Source of the DNA: Stichopus chloronotus
Taxonomy: Eukaryota; Echinodermata; Holothuroidea; Aspidochirotida; Stichopodidae
Assembly: GCA_021234535.1 (NCBI GenBank)
Contig: CM037840.1
Location: forward strand, 28,533,520 to 28,597,519
DNA length: 64,000 bases
Direction: 5' to 3'
A program made the translations under genes and the position numbers. Positions 33,503 through 46,222 of this stretch are shown here, in pieces. The notes under the pieces are model-generated. The model ran no database searches. It had not been told where the DNA came from and was given only the letters and a program-made list of their open reading frames with translations. Position 1 is the first letter of the stretch. Each line of letters opens with the position of its first letter.

Positions 33503-35706
33503 CTCCAAAAGAAAGATAAAAATGCACGGATAGTCAGAATTGGACCACGTTTGTTAAAACAAAAATATAAAAGTATCTATCGTATAAAACTATACTGCAA
33601 TAACATAACTGTGTGGCGTTGCATTGCTGTGGTTCTAGGGTTACAATATAGCGCCCCCTAACGGCAAATGGCAGGGGAAATTAGTTCAAGGAATGTACAA
33701 TTTTGCTACCATTTTCATTGTGGCAACGTTCCTTGTACGGCACGATACTTGTTCAAAAGCAAAAACAAACGCGCCGTTAACCATTATCATATGATAGAAG
33801 CGATGTGTTAATATCCAGCGTAGATATTGTTGCAAGACAATAATGGTAATCACTTAATTTCTGTGTTGGGAACTATAGATAGATCTTGAAACTTTGACCA
33901 ATTGTAATGTATGTGTTAGTTACTGTGACTGGAGCACAGAAATGATCGTACAGGCTAGTGTTACCTTCTATACGGTATATTCAATAGGGTATTTATGCTG
34001 CTATATCATCACAAAGATGTCCTTTATTGAGGTATAGTTGTGGTCGGCCAACCACCAGCCTTCTTTTATAAACAATGAATTGATTGGCCCCTAGCATTCA
34101 ATGCCATGGTCGTAAAGACAAAGATGTTCCTTGGGTCTTGAGCACTGAGATCACAACCCAAAATGGACCCAATGACAGCAAAGACTCTTGCGCTTCGTTT
34201 TTTCTTTGTTAGTGTTGGGCAACACTTAGTGAATCTTTGCCCTGCCCACAACGCCCATATTTTATGTTGGTAGCGCTACTCCCGTGTAAGGCCCCTTCTG
34301 TACACTGCTCTGCTTTGAAATTTTAGATTCTCGGATTGCTTTGATCCACTAGATGGAGAACATAAACTCGTACATTTTAGTAACAGCGTCCTGTATGTAC
34401 GAGTTTCTAGAACTGCATGGGATGTGTCAATAGGTTCCTGGGAGGAGAAAACATTACCATCGCCTAAACACAAGATTACGTTCTTCTAAGACTCCGCAAA
34501 CTGTCCAAGGACTGTGAACTAACTTAGCCCTACTTTAATAGAATTCTCCAACGGCGCATTCTCATATGCCTCTTACAAAATTACAATCAATGTTCTGACT
34601 TTCAGGAAATATCTCACAAACTTCAGAAAATAAATTATTCTAGTAACTATTCGTATAAATATTCTTCGCCGGAAGTGCAAGCTTGATGCTAAAAATCAAC
34701 AATCCGTGCGTGTTCATTGTCATTGATATGGTGCGCATTGTGGACCACAGCGCCCCTCTGCTAGTAATTTCTGATGAAATCACAGTATCACAAAGGAAAA
34801 AAAAAATATTACATGTAGACATTCATGGGGTTTTCATAATTGCTGAAAGATACAAAACCTCGCACACTACTTTAATTGTTGGAACAATTCCTCAGAGAAA
34901 CATTTGGATGTAACATAGAGTGATTTAGGGTTAAGTGTTTCCGCAATTACTGTATTGAACCTGTTCAGTATTTTATTTGGATAGCGCCATCAATACATCA
35001 TTCCAGATGAAGAACTTAAGTCTCAGTGTTTAGCGCGAACATTGTGAATTGTCGCTGATAGATTTCTCCATTTATCCAAGGGCCTATGACGGAGGAATGG
35101 TATGTATTGATGTATAAATGTTTAGTTTGTTTAGTTAACGTGTTTGTTGCATAAGCCTTATGTTATAATGGCCTAGTTTGTGTGTTGTGGCCAGTACATA
35201 GGATACGCCGAAGAAAGGCATAAAATTACAGTCTTTTAGTGTGGATTTCCCTGTTTAGAAAGTACATTCAGTGCAGTTTGTGAGCATATCGTTATGAATA
35301 ATACTGTTTGCAAGTTACTATGAAGAGTTTTTGTTTAAGTTGCAGGTTTAAGAAAGCTAAGCGAAGCATGTAATTGCGTTAGGGTGTTAATGAATGGTTA
35401 TAGCATCAGTTGTTTACTGCGCGCTCACAAGCGAGTTTCTCAAAAAGAGGGAGCTATGCCAGAATGTTTCATCACAAGCTGTATATATTATTATGAAGTT
35501 GTTGATACGTTTTGAAGATGTTTAGAGCCGTTTTTTATTTTCATTTCAGTAATTTACGGCATCCTAAAAGAAGAAAGATATAAAGAAAGAAATAAATTGA
35601 ACCAGCCAGTAAATTCACCCGACTTAAAATTTATTAGCTGCAAGTCAGTTACAATGATTAACAATCAATAGCGACAGCGATGGTTTTATCTGGGATTATC
35701 TGGTAA

Positions 35707-35958
35707 AGATCAAATCATACAAGTTCATATAATGATCTGATCCATCGATACTTCTTTGCTCTTTCCATTTGATCACCTGGAGGGATCAATTCAAACTACA
35801 AGAAAATACTCTATTGCGTTGTATTGATCAGAGCTGATCTGAGTTGGGGTCTAAATACAAGTAGGCTACTCATGATCAGATCTGCGGTGCTATATCTCTC
35901 TCCCCATTCTGATCACTCTTGGGATCAAGATCTGAGGTAAAAATGGAGATCATGATCT
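35707..35958. repeat. GATC-rich cluster
   Basis: Thirteen GATC tetramers occur in about 250 bp, many as TGATCTGA, TGATCAGA, GGATCAA or AGATCATGATCTG. No regular period is evident. It may be a decayed tandem repeat. Confidence 0.6.
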
Positions 35959-37479
35959 GCATTTAAAGCAGGGTGTGCTGTTCACTCTGCTGATTTCAAA
36001 AGTTCACAAAAGGACTGGCCATAGCCCGTACAGTCATAAATAGCTACGGATACACAATACCGTGGTATTTTTTGTCTGTTTGTTCGAAAAAAGGGAAAGA
36101 AAATGTCAAAGTTATCCCAAACAATTTTAGCAGAATCGGGTCTGGTGATAATTTTACGGAATTCACTTCCTTGCACATAACCACATTTCGTCTTTACGTC
36201 ACTGTTTAGCAGAAAAAAAATACTAATCTATTTTCTTACTCCCGTAGTTAAGACTCCTCTCAATGGAATTTTTTCCAGAAAAAAAGTTTCGTAGTTGTTT
36301 TCCAATTTGGTTGTCTAATGGAAGAGAATGACGGAATATTAAACAATACAGGCATCAAAAAATGCATTTTGTTTTAACACTAGACTGTCTATTTTGATAC
36401 CAAACTGATCTCCGCCACATCTGATGGTTAGTATGATGACTGGTATCAAGTTAGGAACGTCACATACAACGTCACATACGTCCAAACGAAAGGATATCAA
36501 GTTTCTTTTCGACTATGATAATAGCATCTTATTAACAGCCTGAACGGCAATATCAATATTGGCCTGTTTGAGAGCCGGGAAGAGTAACTCTTTACACATA
36601 TGTTAATACAGACTTTGGAAAGATATTCCGCAAACTGCCAATTCTTTTAATACACTTCAACCCTTTCATTACCATATCCAGTCGATATTCGAGCATTTAG
36701 ACCAATGTCAGAAACCAGCTATACACAGGTCGATAATATATATTATATATATATATTGTCCAGTGACTATAGTACACTAAGAAGCCAACTATTTCTTTGA
36801 AAAAAAAAATCGATTTTCCCTTCCATGTATTGAACTTTGCACAAAATTTGCGAAATCGTCGTCCTTCAGCCATGCATCTAATTAAATCCACGAGTTTCCA
36901 AGTACTACACTGTCCACCGTGAAAGCAATCGAAAATACGAATTTTTAATTTTATGTACCATGGCATTGAGTCCGACCAGTTTAAATACGTCACTGAATGG
37001 TGATTCTCCATTCCCTCTTTTTAATGCTACTTCACTCTTAAATAAGTCAAACCAGCCATAATTATTCTTATAGGAGGCCATCTTTCCTTTTTACTAAATT
37101 TAGTCATGATAATGAAGGTTATTTTGGGTACATACTTAGCGAACCTGAAACTGACTTGCACAGACACCTGCTTAATCCTATTCAGTAGGAGCTATTCAGT
37201 CTATTAATTAGCTTTGTGATGTCTGTTCTACTAGCCAGGGTATCATCAGCAACCACAATAAGGCATTCGCACTTTTTAACCATCCTCTAGTTTACTAATT
37301 TTTATCAGACTATGAAATGTAATTGTCATATATTTAGTACATGGCAGTGCATGACCTTGGAAGGTGATATAGTTAAGACTTTCCTGTCTCTTATTATGGC
37401 GCTGTACTGAGTATCTTCCGCTTCTTGGAGGAAAATATGCTAGTACATTAATTATCATGAATATTGCATTTCTTCCGGT

Positions 37480-37590
37480 CTCGGTGACTAGACTCGGTCT
37501 TGATACGGACTCGAATTCAAATGACTCGGCCTTGGACTCGAAACCATGGGACTCGATCTCGGGCAGTGTCGTCGCGAATACAACACTGGT
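37480..37590. repeat. Degenerate GACTCG repeat
   Basis: GACTCG or a near variant (ACTCGG, TCTCGG) recurs about seven times with irregular spacing. The ORF crossing it on the - strand is rich in ESFESE-like residues because of the repeat and is not considered a gene. Confidence 0.6.
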
Positions 37591-38955
37591 TTGGCATAGG
37601 GCTTCCTTGAAGTGTAACACCTAGATTGACTAAATTGTTTTAAGTGTTATAAAAAATAGGGTTCAATCAACGTATACCACTATAGTAATAATCATCAAAA
37701 CGATATCCAACAAAGGAGCGAGAAGGATGAAGAAAGTGCCAGTTATTCTATTGTTGAATCAAGCTCTATCAAAAAAAGAAAGAAAAGAAACACGTTTCAT
37801 ATGTTTATTTGATATTCCCTATCTTATTCAGTATATGTCTCACTGGCAAAGTTTGGCACCGTTGTCCCATTTTTTATTATTTTCTTTATTCACGACATGG
37901 CAGTGTTTGTTACAGTAGACAAGTGGGAGATGGGCATAAAGCGAGAAAATTTCTTCAAGATTTGGTAAAGCAATCAGAGAAAATCCTATGAGGTTACTTT
38001 ACAGAATTTTACCCTTTCATTGATTGATTGTTGTCCTGTATATTACAGCCGGTGAGATTTTGTTCACTGCCTTTGCGATAAATATCCCCAAAACGAGAAA
38101 ATGTGTCAACATCTTGCACGTCCTAAATTAAATGCAGGCACCAACAAATCTACTTCATGACCGGGGTAACTCAGTGAAGAACAAGGTGCTCCACTTCGAG
38201 TAGTTTGGCAAGTCTGTGAGAAATGCATGCGCAATCTCAATTACTCATGCGCGCACACCCTTGAGATAAAGAAACACACCTTTGTATCTACAGTTCGTGA
38301 CAAAGGGGGAAAAAAAAAAGAAAATTTAGTTTATGTAGGAAGATATTCAACTCCTCCATTTTATTACTGAAAATATTCAGGGGTTTAGCACCTGATGTGG
38401 TTTGTATCTTCAACAACAAGCCCGTTTTTTTTTTTTCGTCTAAAAAAAATGTGATGGGACCTTTGAAAGAATTCGTGTATTTTCACACAATGCATGGTTA
38501 TCTCCATTTGCTCGTATTCCTTGCCTCTCACAATCAGTAATTCCTTGCTCGAGTCACGATTGAGGAAGGCTTGTTGTGTATCCTTTAAAATCTCTTAAAG
38601 GGTTTGGTTTTTATACTGTTAATGAGGGACGTATTATTTCCCCGGGGCATCTCCTCAGTATCATAAGTTCCTCCAAGTCGTTGACGGAAGGAACTCCAGT
38701 GACCTTTGACCTCCATTAAAATGGAATAGCCATGCCCTGCACTCGATGCACCATAGAGCTACATAAGAAGATATTAGCTGTGTCAGTTATCTTTCTTTAA
38801 AAACAAGTGTTTCCAAATATTTCAGGCCTTGAAGGGCAGTTACTTTACCACGCTAAGGGATCACACGAGTGCGGAGGAAGCATGGAGCTAAAAAAATTAC
38901 AACTTAACGTTGGTGACTACCAACCAAACAATTTGGTATCTTTTCTCACAATGTC

Positions 38956-39125
38956 AGTTCAGATGGGAAAACCTTAGATTTTTCTTGAACAGACAAAACA
39001 AAAAGAGAAAAAAAGTCCTACTGTGATTCGGCCAGGGATCGAACCTAGAACTTCTCGATTGGTAAGCTTCATTTATCCAAATATACCACCACCTTCATCC
39101 ACTCAGTTACATCACCGATTGACCC
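38956..39125 (-). mobile_element. tRNA-derived SINE, copy 1
   Basis: On the - strand a head with an A-box-like TAACTGAGTGG and a B-box GGTTCGATCCC is followed by CCTGGCCGAATCACAGTAGGA, a T-rich stretch and a tail with TCAAGAAAAATCTAAGG and TTTTCCCATCTGAAC. The same head-to-tail arrangement occurs at about 60326-60470. The cloverleaf is not intact, so it is not a functional tRNA gene. Confidence 0.65.
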
Positions 39126-39640
39126 CAAATTGACTTTAGACCTCCAAACAAACAACAGGTTTATTAAACTCAGCGTGGAACTTTGAAACGAAATTTTAGA
39201 AAAGCAAATGCTTCTGTTTTAGATGAATCATGTTTGAAAGTTCTTCTCTGTTTGACCCCTGCTGACCCCAACGACCTACGTACCCTATGAAAACAATAGG
39301 CATCTTTTATAGATTCATCACACACCTAAACAACAAGTGGGACACATTTATACTCATACGTTATTATACCAAAAGTTTTTGATTTACGATATATCATGTT
39401 TACATCTTTGACCTGTGTTGACTCAAAATGCATGGCTTTTGACCTCTACTAAAAAGAAACAACTTTTCTGAACCTATGCATCAGGTCGATTAAACAATTT
39501 CGCCTTGAGATAGCGTATTACACAAGGTTTACTTAATATGACTCCTATTTTACCGTGCTACATAGCCAATCTTGACGTCCCTAGGAAATAATGGGTTTCA
39601 AGCGAGTAATTTGGTACAACTATATACCAATTGTACGAAA
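39126..39640. repeat. TGACCCC/TTGACCTCC-rich dispersed repeat
   Basis: Recurring TTTGACC, GACCCCAA, GACCTCTACTAAAA and AACAATAGGC-type phrases, plus CCTTGAGATAGCGTATTACA near 39503. Similar phrases occur at 60970-61260. It lies between SINE copy 1 and the sulfotransferase 3' end and is non-coding. Confidence 0.55.
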
Positions 39641-39762
39641 GGTAAGAAAAAAAAAAAAACAGAGGGTATTGACGACCTGCAACTATTCCCAACTTAATGT
39701 TCACCTGTTGTCTTCCTTGATAGTGTCAATAACGTATGCGCCCCCAGTCTTGTGAAAAACAA

Positions 39763-41719
39763 TCACCGGAAGTCGATGGTCGTTTTTATAGATGTGTTAC
39801 GTAGGTCTTCCTCATTTCGTAACAGGACATAACCGAGCCGTTCCATCGGCCCTTCGCAGGCGTCCTGTATCTGTTTGACGAAAGACCAGTGCATATCTTT
39901 CCTCCATGAATCGAGGACGAGGCTCGAATTTCGCTTCGTTCCGTATGTGTTTTTACCCGCTGTGCTCGTGCTCTCCTTGACCCACCTAATGACGTCATCG
40001 TGGAGGTCATATCCGGCGAAGTGGAGCATCTCTTTCGTCTCAGACACGGGACTACGAGCTACATCTTCATAGCGAACTAACAAATAGTGACCAGCTAGCC
40101 AGTCCGGGGGATCGCGAAAATACTTAAAATTGCGTTCCATATGCTCACACAGGTCAACTTCGTCTGCAGCATTTTTACCTTTCCGACGAATCAAATCCGC
40201 GTTACGGCCAGTCTTTGTGCGTGATCTTTCGGTAGGTCTGGGGTCACGCACAAGATGGATGATGCGTAAATCTAAAGAGTGGCTTAACGGTTCTAGCTCT
40301 GCGATGTCTTGTATCCGTATGACTTTCATCGCAACCGAATCTTGAGACGCGCACGCACGATTCCACTTTTGGATGACATTGTCTTGAAGAGGTTTGTTAC
40401 AAAATTGCCTTCTTTTCAAGATCGCGTTCTTCCTACATAAATCACGAGAAATGGACGGGATATCCGCATACGGATCTCGTAGGATACAGTGACAGGACTC
40501 GTTAATGCGTGTAATCGCCAGTTCGTTGAATGTTACCTCAGAAGTGCTAGAAGATCGCCGTATGTGATAAGACGATAACTGAAAGAGCGGTTCAAAAATG
40601 TAAAAAAGCCTAGGGTGGTGATTAAAAATGTCTCCAATAAACGAGGAACCGGAACGTTTACTGGAGACGATGATAATTGCAACTCGTCGCTTGGGTTGTA
40701 GTTGGTCATCTTCCTTAGACGGTGGAGGTGTTATTTTTTCTTTGCTCGTCTCTGGGTCATTTAGAACTGAGGAAGTCGTATTTACGTAATCGAAGCTTTG
40801 ATGGCGTCTTTTTTCTGCACCTTCCAAAGAGAAAAAATAAACACTAAAAAAAAAAAAAGATGATGAAAAATGAAAGCGTAATTTTACCCGGTGAATTGGC
40901 TGACTTAGGTGCTACGTGCTATTCCTACAGTGTGGATCATAACTCATTCCTATACTGTTGATTACAAAAAGGATATTGTATACCAACACAAACAATGCGC
41001 AACAACTTAAAGGGATTGCCAACAGAAGAAAATTGATACTTTTTAAACAGTGGGAATGTTTTCTGTCTTTATTGGTGAAAACTACATCCCAATAACATGT
41101 ATCGTTTGGAACTTCGATTTTTAAGGAAATATCTATTTTAAGATAATACATTTCATCATGGGGAAGCCGCGACGTCACATAGATACAAGCAAATGAATGT
41201 CTTTTGAAGTCAAGTGAATTTTTTTGTTACCGCGACTGATTGTCGTGAATGATAAAGGGATTAACCAGATGTGACCTTAATGATTTCCGCAATATTATAA
41301 GGTAGATCTACAGTTTACCGAATCTAGTTTCACCGAAGTTTCACTGGCGTCAAATTTTAGGATTAAGTAAGCACATCAATTTAAAAGAACAACAAAACCA
41401 TTTTGCAATAACTTTCCCCTGTTACATGACATTTCTATATCCATGAGGCTACTGAAAACTTTCTCCAAGAGCGATGTCTCCCCTTCAAACAGCAATATCA
41501 TAAGTTAGAAACAAGATATTGTCAAAGGGTTTGAAATAACTCCTTGCATCAGTAAAATTTTCCTTTGAAAGGAAAACAAGAAAAATGATGGATAATTCTG
41601 TATACCTGTCCCTGGGTTTGATTTCTGAGTGGTCAAGCACGCCACGAGGAAGACGGTGAAGACAACGGAACTGGTGTAAACGAAAATCTTCAAACGACTG
41701 TGACGTCGGAAGCGAATAT
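39763..41719 (-). CDS. Carbohydrate sulfotransferase (CHST1/3-like), 5' end incomplete
   Basis: Golgi type II enzyme family transferring sulfate from PAPS to carbohydrate (keratan or chondroitin sulfate type) acceptors. Exons found: 41606-41719 and 39763-40820 (complement), joined in phase through a gtatac donor and a ctttggaag acceptor. The first encodes basic residues RFRRHSRLK, then a signal anchor (IFVYTSSVVFTVFLVACL). The second carries the stem, the 5'-phosphosulfate loop SSKRSGSSFIGDIF, FYIFEPL, the 3'-phosphate motif LVRDPRPTERSR 136 residues later, RYEDV and NSS..LDSWRKDM.W near the C-terminus. The long exon cannot start itself: its first in-frame Met-like codon is TTG within the acceptor. 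The start exon upstream of 41719 was not identified. Its paralog at 57.7-61.7 kb has the same catalytic exon and intron phase. Acceptor specificity is not predictable. Confidence 0.88.
40956..41178 (-). other. Possible alternative N-terminal (signal-anchor) exon of the sulfotransferase
   Basis: Inside the intron lies an open stretch with an ATG (MYYLKIDISLK), a hydrophobic segment INFLLLAIPLSCCALFVLVY, and a candidate donor AACA|gtatag in the phase required by the catalytic exon. It would replace the anchor exon at 41606-41719. The donor is weaker and no homology supports it, so it may be chance. Confidence 0.25.
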
Positions 41720-42039
41720 CTGAAAAAAAACAAAAAAAAAACAATCATCGTGAATCAGAGAGCCATAACAATCGATATCTTCATAATTATCATCATGCCG
41801 TATCTCTTGCGCTAAAATGAAAGTCCCTCTAACCTCACCTTTCTATCGTTTAAGTGAGGTTCAATTTATTGCAAACCCTCATCATCTGAGGTCAGTTTTA
41901 TCACCTCATGCGGAGATGATCCACACAGTCAATTAAACATTATTCTCGTAAAGTAGTGTCAATCCAATGTCTAGGCTTTCTTGAGCGACATTGCAGGGGA
42001 TAGTAAGTGTCATGTCAATAGGCAAAACATGAGTAATCG

Positions 42040-42735
42040 AGCATGGAACAGAGTCTGCTGACTATCACACAATTGCACAAGTATAACGTCACGTCATTTA
42101 CCACAGCAACCACCATCATCATCTCAGTCAAGATCACCAATACCACAATGAACATCACCCTAATCGATATCACCATCACCATGATCGATATGACCGGTAT
42201 CACGATCAATATTGATATCACCATGATTACATCACAATGAATATCACCATCATCATCATCACAATCATTATTGATATCACTATCACCCTGCTGTGATCAC
42301 CATCAAGCAATCAACAACGCAGTCTACATTAATCATTGTCACAATAAATATCACCACTGATCACAATTATCAATACCAGCATTACCACAATCGATATCAT
42401 CAGTATAAAGATTGACATTCCTTTCACCATAATCAGCATTATCACAATAAATATCACCAATATCACAATCAATATCACCGTATTGCAATCACCATCACCA
42501 TCAACCAATCAACATAATTAGTATCATCACTGTCACAATTAGCATCACTGTCACCAATCACCACAATAAATACCACTTGTCATTACAACTGTTATCGATA
42601 TCATTATCACCGTGATCGATATAATTTATGTCCACATTAAACATAACTCTAACATCACAATCGATATCATCATTATTGCAATCAGTGTCGTCTTCACGGT
42701 GATCAATATTACCATGACCAGGATCATCAAAAGGT
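42040..42735. repeat. Degenerate ATCACC/ATCAAT satellite
   Basis: About 700 bp of TATCACCATCAC-, CGATATCA- and CACAATCAATA-type phrases with no fixed unit. It is simple-sequence DNA upstream of the sulfotransferase anchor exon, and ORFs across it are rich in I/T/M and not genes. Confidence 0.85.
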
Positions 42736-43623
42736 TTTTAATCTTAATCTTATTTCGACATTTCGAATCGGTTTTCTCACCCTTCTCTTTGTCGAGATAA
42801 AACTACTCATTCGCCATATAAGTTTCAACGTACACCATGGTAGTGCAGACTGCAGACCATGAGTATCGAACATACATTAGTGAAACAAGCATTTAATTCC
42901 TTTGAGTATGTCTTAGCGGCTCGTGTATTACACATGTTACAAAAGAGCGTCAAATAGCGGGGAGGGTACCGGCAAGCTATTCATGTAAACAGTTGTACAA
43001 ACAACTCTTGTATCCCTCGAAATTATTACAGAGGTGACAGTCGTCCTACCAACGTCTTGGTTTTTATGTAAAACAGACGTAATGACGAGGCTATCGGAGT
43101 ACAGACCTTTGTAGTACACACGGTAGGATTATGACTACAATGGGACAGACACTGGGAAAAATAAAGTTTGTCCAAAATGTCTTAATTAGTTCTGTGAGAC
43201 AATGGAAGACACCACTCGATTAATCTTTAGTCAGCATACCCATATGTACAGAAGTTGGAGATTCCTCTGCATTTTGTTCACCGTCGGTGAAAGTTCCTAA
43301 AAAAGAACATTTGGGCAACTGTTTCGGTATTTTACCCTTTGGGATGGGTTCTTTTTTGAACTGAATAATGAAGTAGGCGAGTTGAGGTATACTGTGCGTG
43401 GTGTGAAAATTGTGCCACTGAATTGAAGCAATAGGGGAGGGGGGGGGGGTCAATGGGGCAATTAATAGGGGTATGCTACATTTAGTCAAAATTATGTCTC
43501 ATACAATTAATTAAGGCTGTTTGATTAACTTATTTTAAGGGTGAAGCTACTACTAGTGTATATATGAGTAGAGTAGAACAGTACTACGTACAGTGCATAA
43601 CAATACAGACCATATTTACCGAT

Positions 43624-44542
43624 TTACCGGAGCCCACCGGCATCAAATGTCGATGGGGTCGTGAGAACTGGGGCAGACAGCCATCTCTGGCTTATGTAGA
43701 GCCCCCTTCTATTCTGAAAAATAGGATCGATGATGTTTTTAAATCCGTTGACTGTTGTGGCAGTGACAGCCTCCTGTGGCAGATTGTTCCATTCAGTAAT
43801 AACCCGCTGACTGAAAAAATACTTCCTAATGTCTAGTCTACAGTAGTGCTTCTGGAACTTAAGCTGATGACCTCTTGTTTTACTAACATCCGACAATTTA
43901 AAAAAAGTAGCCTGATTAACATTTTCCAGACCCTTAACTATTTTAAAAACTTCAATCAAGTCGGCTCTTAGTATACGCACTTCAAGAGAAATCAAACCAC
44001 TTCTTTCAAGCCTTTCTTCGTAACTGAGAGTAGACAAATCTGGAATCAATTTTGTAGCACGACGTTGTACCTTTTCAATGTTATCAATATCTTTCTGTAG
44101 ATAAGGGCGCCATACCTGACAACAGTATTCCAGATGTGGTCTAACAAGAGATTTATACAATTTCAGTATATTAGTACTACTTTTACAATCATACGTTCTA
44201 TTAATAATACCAAGGACTTTGTTGGCAGAGCTCACAGCCTTAGCACACTGTCTACTAGGGCTCAATAAATTATCAATAATAACACCTAAATCCTTCTCAT
44301 ACTCAGTGGTTTCAACTTGAACACCACCAATAAAGTAACTAGCTTGAGCATTTGAATGACCGAGGTGAAGACACTTGCACTTCTGTGCATTAAATAGCAT
44401 TTGCCAATCACAAGACCATTTATACAATGTATCCAAGTCCTGTTGCAACTCAGTCACTTTACCCATGGAAAGAACATCAGAAAAGACCTTAGTATCATCT
44501 GCAAACTTCAGTACTGAATTATTCAAACTGGCATCCAGATCA
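43624..44542 (-). pseudogene. LINE reverse transcriptase, C-terminal part (FADDTK onward)
   Basis: This segment continues from the palm motif LKFADDTKVF through the thumb and C-terminal region (CDWQMLFNAQKCKCLHLG, GVQVETTEYEKDLGV, LVRPHLEYCCQVW, IEKVQRRATKLIP, NNLPQEAVTA) to TAA at 43624. These blocks are standard in CR1/L2/Jockey-type RTs. It is open throughout but cut off from its N-terminal half by the MITE at 44547-45104. Confidence 0.9.
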
Positions 44543-44546
44543 TTAA

Positions 44547-45104
44547 AAGGATGGTCTAGCCACAGATTTGGCTTTGATATGTTGAAGAGTAAGTTTATCT
44601 GACCATTACAATGAAACTTCCATTCAATTCCCATGTGTGGTTCCCGAGATATGAGCAGTTGAAGTTGGCACATTTGTTACCAACAGTTGACTTGAAGCAA
44701 GCAGGAGTGATGTCATTTCCCCACATTGATAAAGTATTTTATGTTTTTCTTTAAAATGTACACCAAATTTAATACTTCAATATATAGTGATATCATAATG
44801 TGAATGTATGAGGGGTATGAGAGTTTTGTGACCTTCACGTAACCAGTATGTAGGCTGACCACCTGCTGATTTCAAGGTCAAAATAATAAATTTAAAAATG
44901 AAGAAAACAAAAGAATCTTTAGCAATGTGAAGAGATGATGTCACTCTTGTTTGCTTCAAGTTCCCAGTTGGTAGCAAAGGGTGTAACTCGAACTGATAAA
45001 ATCGTGAGAACCATGTATGGGAACTGAATGGAAGTTTTACTATAAGGGTCACATTTACTTACTCTTAAACATATCAAAGCTAAATTTCTGGCTGGACTAT
45101 CCTT
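44547..45104. mobile_element. 558-bp foldback MITE inserted in the LINE RT
   Basis: The ends are AAGGATGGTCTAGCC and, reversed, AAGGATAGTCCAGCC. The two arms remain complementary at about 75-80% by eye for roughly 215 bp, leaving a central unique spacer. It is flanked by TTAA on both sides (44543-44546 and 45105-45108). Because the terminal bases are symmetrical, a TA duplication with AAAGGAT ends is equally possible. It has no coding capacity. Deleting it with one target copy restores an open RT reading frame across the site, so the boundaries are reliable. Confidence 0.88.
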
Positions 45105-45108
45105 TTAA

Positions 45109-45991
45109 TATACAATATGAAAAGAATAGGACCTAACACAGATCCCTGTGGTACGCCACTAGTCACTGGAAGCCAATCGGAAAAATGACCATTTAATACA
45201 ACTCTTTGCCACCTATTATCCAGCCAGTTTTCAATCCAGTCAGCCACTACTGAACCAACACCTTTAACCTTTAAAATAAGCCGCTTGTGAGGAACTTTGT
45301 CGAAGGCTTTACTGAAATCTAAATAGACAACATCTACAGGATGACCTTCATCAACCTTTCGAGTAACAACTTCTAGAAAGCAGAGAAGGTTGGTAAGACA
45401 AGACCTCTGTGACCTAAAACCATGCTGAGAATCAACTATCATGTCATTACCCTCCAGATGGCTAACAATACTTTCCTTCATAATTGATTCCATCACTTTA
45501 CAGACCTGGGAAGTCAAGCTGACCGGTCTATAACTACTAGGTTGCTTCTTAGGACCTTTTTTATACAAAGGAGTCACGTTTGCTAGCTTCCAATCCATAG
45601 GAATCTGACTACATTGCAAACTCTTGCTAAAAATAATGCTTAAAGGCATGGAAATGACTTTAGCAAGATTTTGTAACATAACCGGATAGATACCATCAGC
45701 ACCAGGTGCTTTGTCAGGACGTAGATTCTGCAACTTCCGGAAAACCACCTCCTGAGAAACATTTAGATCATTTAGTGCATGAGTTACACCACTGACACCA
45801 TTGACAACTGGAAGATTATTGACATCTTCCGTAGTGAAAACCGACGAAAAATACTCATTTAACAATCTGGCACTGACATTATCATCCTGAACTGGATGAC
45901 CATTTTCATCGATCAAAGGACCCACTACATCCTTAGTCTTGACCTTACTACGAACATACCTGTAGAAGGCTTTGGGATCATTCGCCACATT
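45109..45991 (-). pseudogene. LINE reverse transcriptase, N-terminal part
   Basis: Begins at NVANDPKAFYRYVRSK just after a TAG codon (45992-45994) and contains LRPDKAPGADGIYP, VTPLYKKG, SSYRPVSLTS, QHGFRSQRSCLTNLL, VVYLDFSKAFDKVPH and GVPQGSVLGPILFILYI, that is RT blocks 0-4. The frame is broken at the MITE boundary, directly before the FADD motif. Confidence 0.92.
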
Positions 45992-46222
45992 CTAAGCCAA
46001 CTTACTTTCAAAATTGCGCTTCGCTAACCTTACAATTCTAGTAGCAGAATCAAGCGCACTTTTGTACCTTACATGATCATGATAGCTACCAGTCTGCTTG
46101 TAAGTTATCCAAGCTCTCTTTTTCTTCTTTCTTGCTACTTCCACATTGAATGACCACCAAAGTGGCTTAAGATCCTTCCTTCTCTTTTTCCTTGGAGTAT
46201 ACTTTACGACAACCTCACTTAA

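Larger units (their letters stand above)
33670..38950. other. Intergenic DNA without a recognisable gene
   Basis: The region contains a dense GATC cluster (35707-35958), a GACTCG-rich degenerate repeat at about 37480-37590 and A/T runs. ORFs here are short and show no domain. Confidence 0.5.

Noticed and set aside
37276..37620. 114-aa - strand ORF rich in Glu/Ser
   Set aside because: Its composition is explained by the GACTCG-rich repeat at 37480-37590.
39035..39110. Possible tRNA gene (B-box GGTTCGATCCC on - strand)
   Set aside because: The cloverleaf arms do not close, and a related copy with a common non-tRNA tail exists at 60.3-60.5 kb, so a SINE is the better reading.
42015..42800. ORFs of 62-69 aa rich in Ile/Thr/Met on both strands
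   Set aside because: Products of the ATCACC/ATCAAT satellite.
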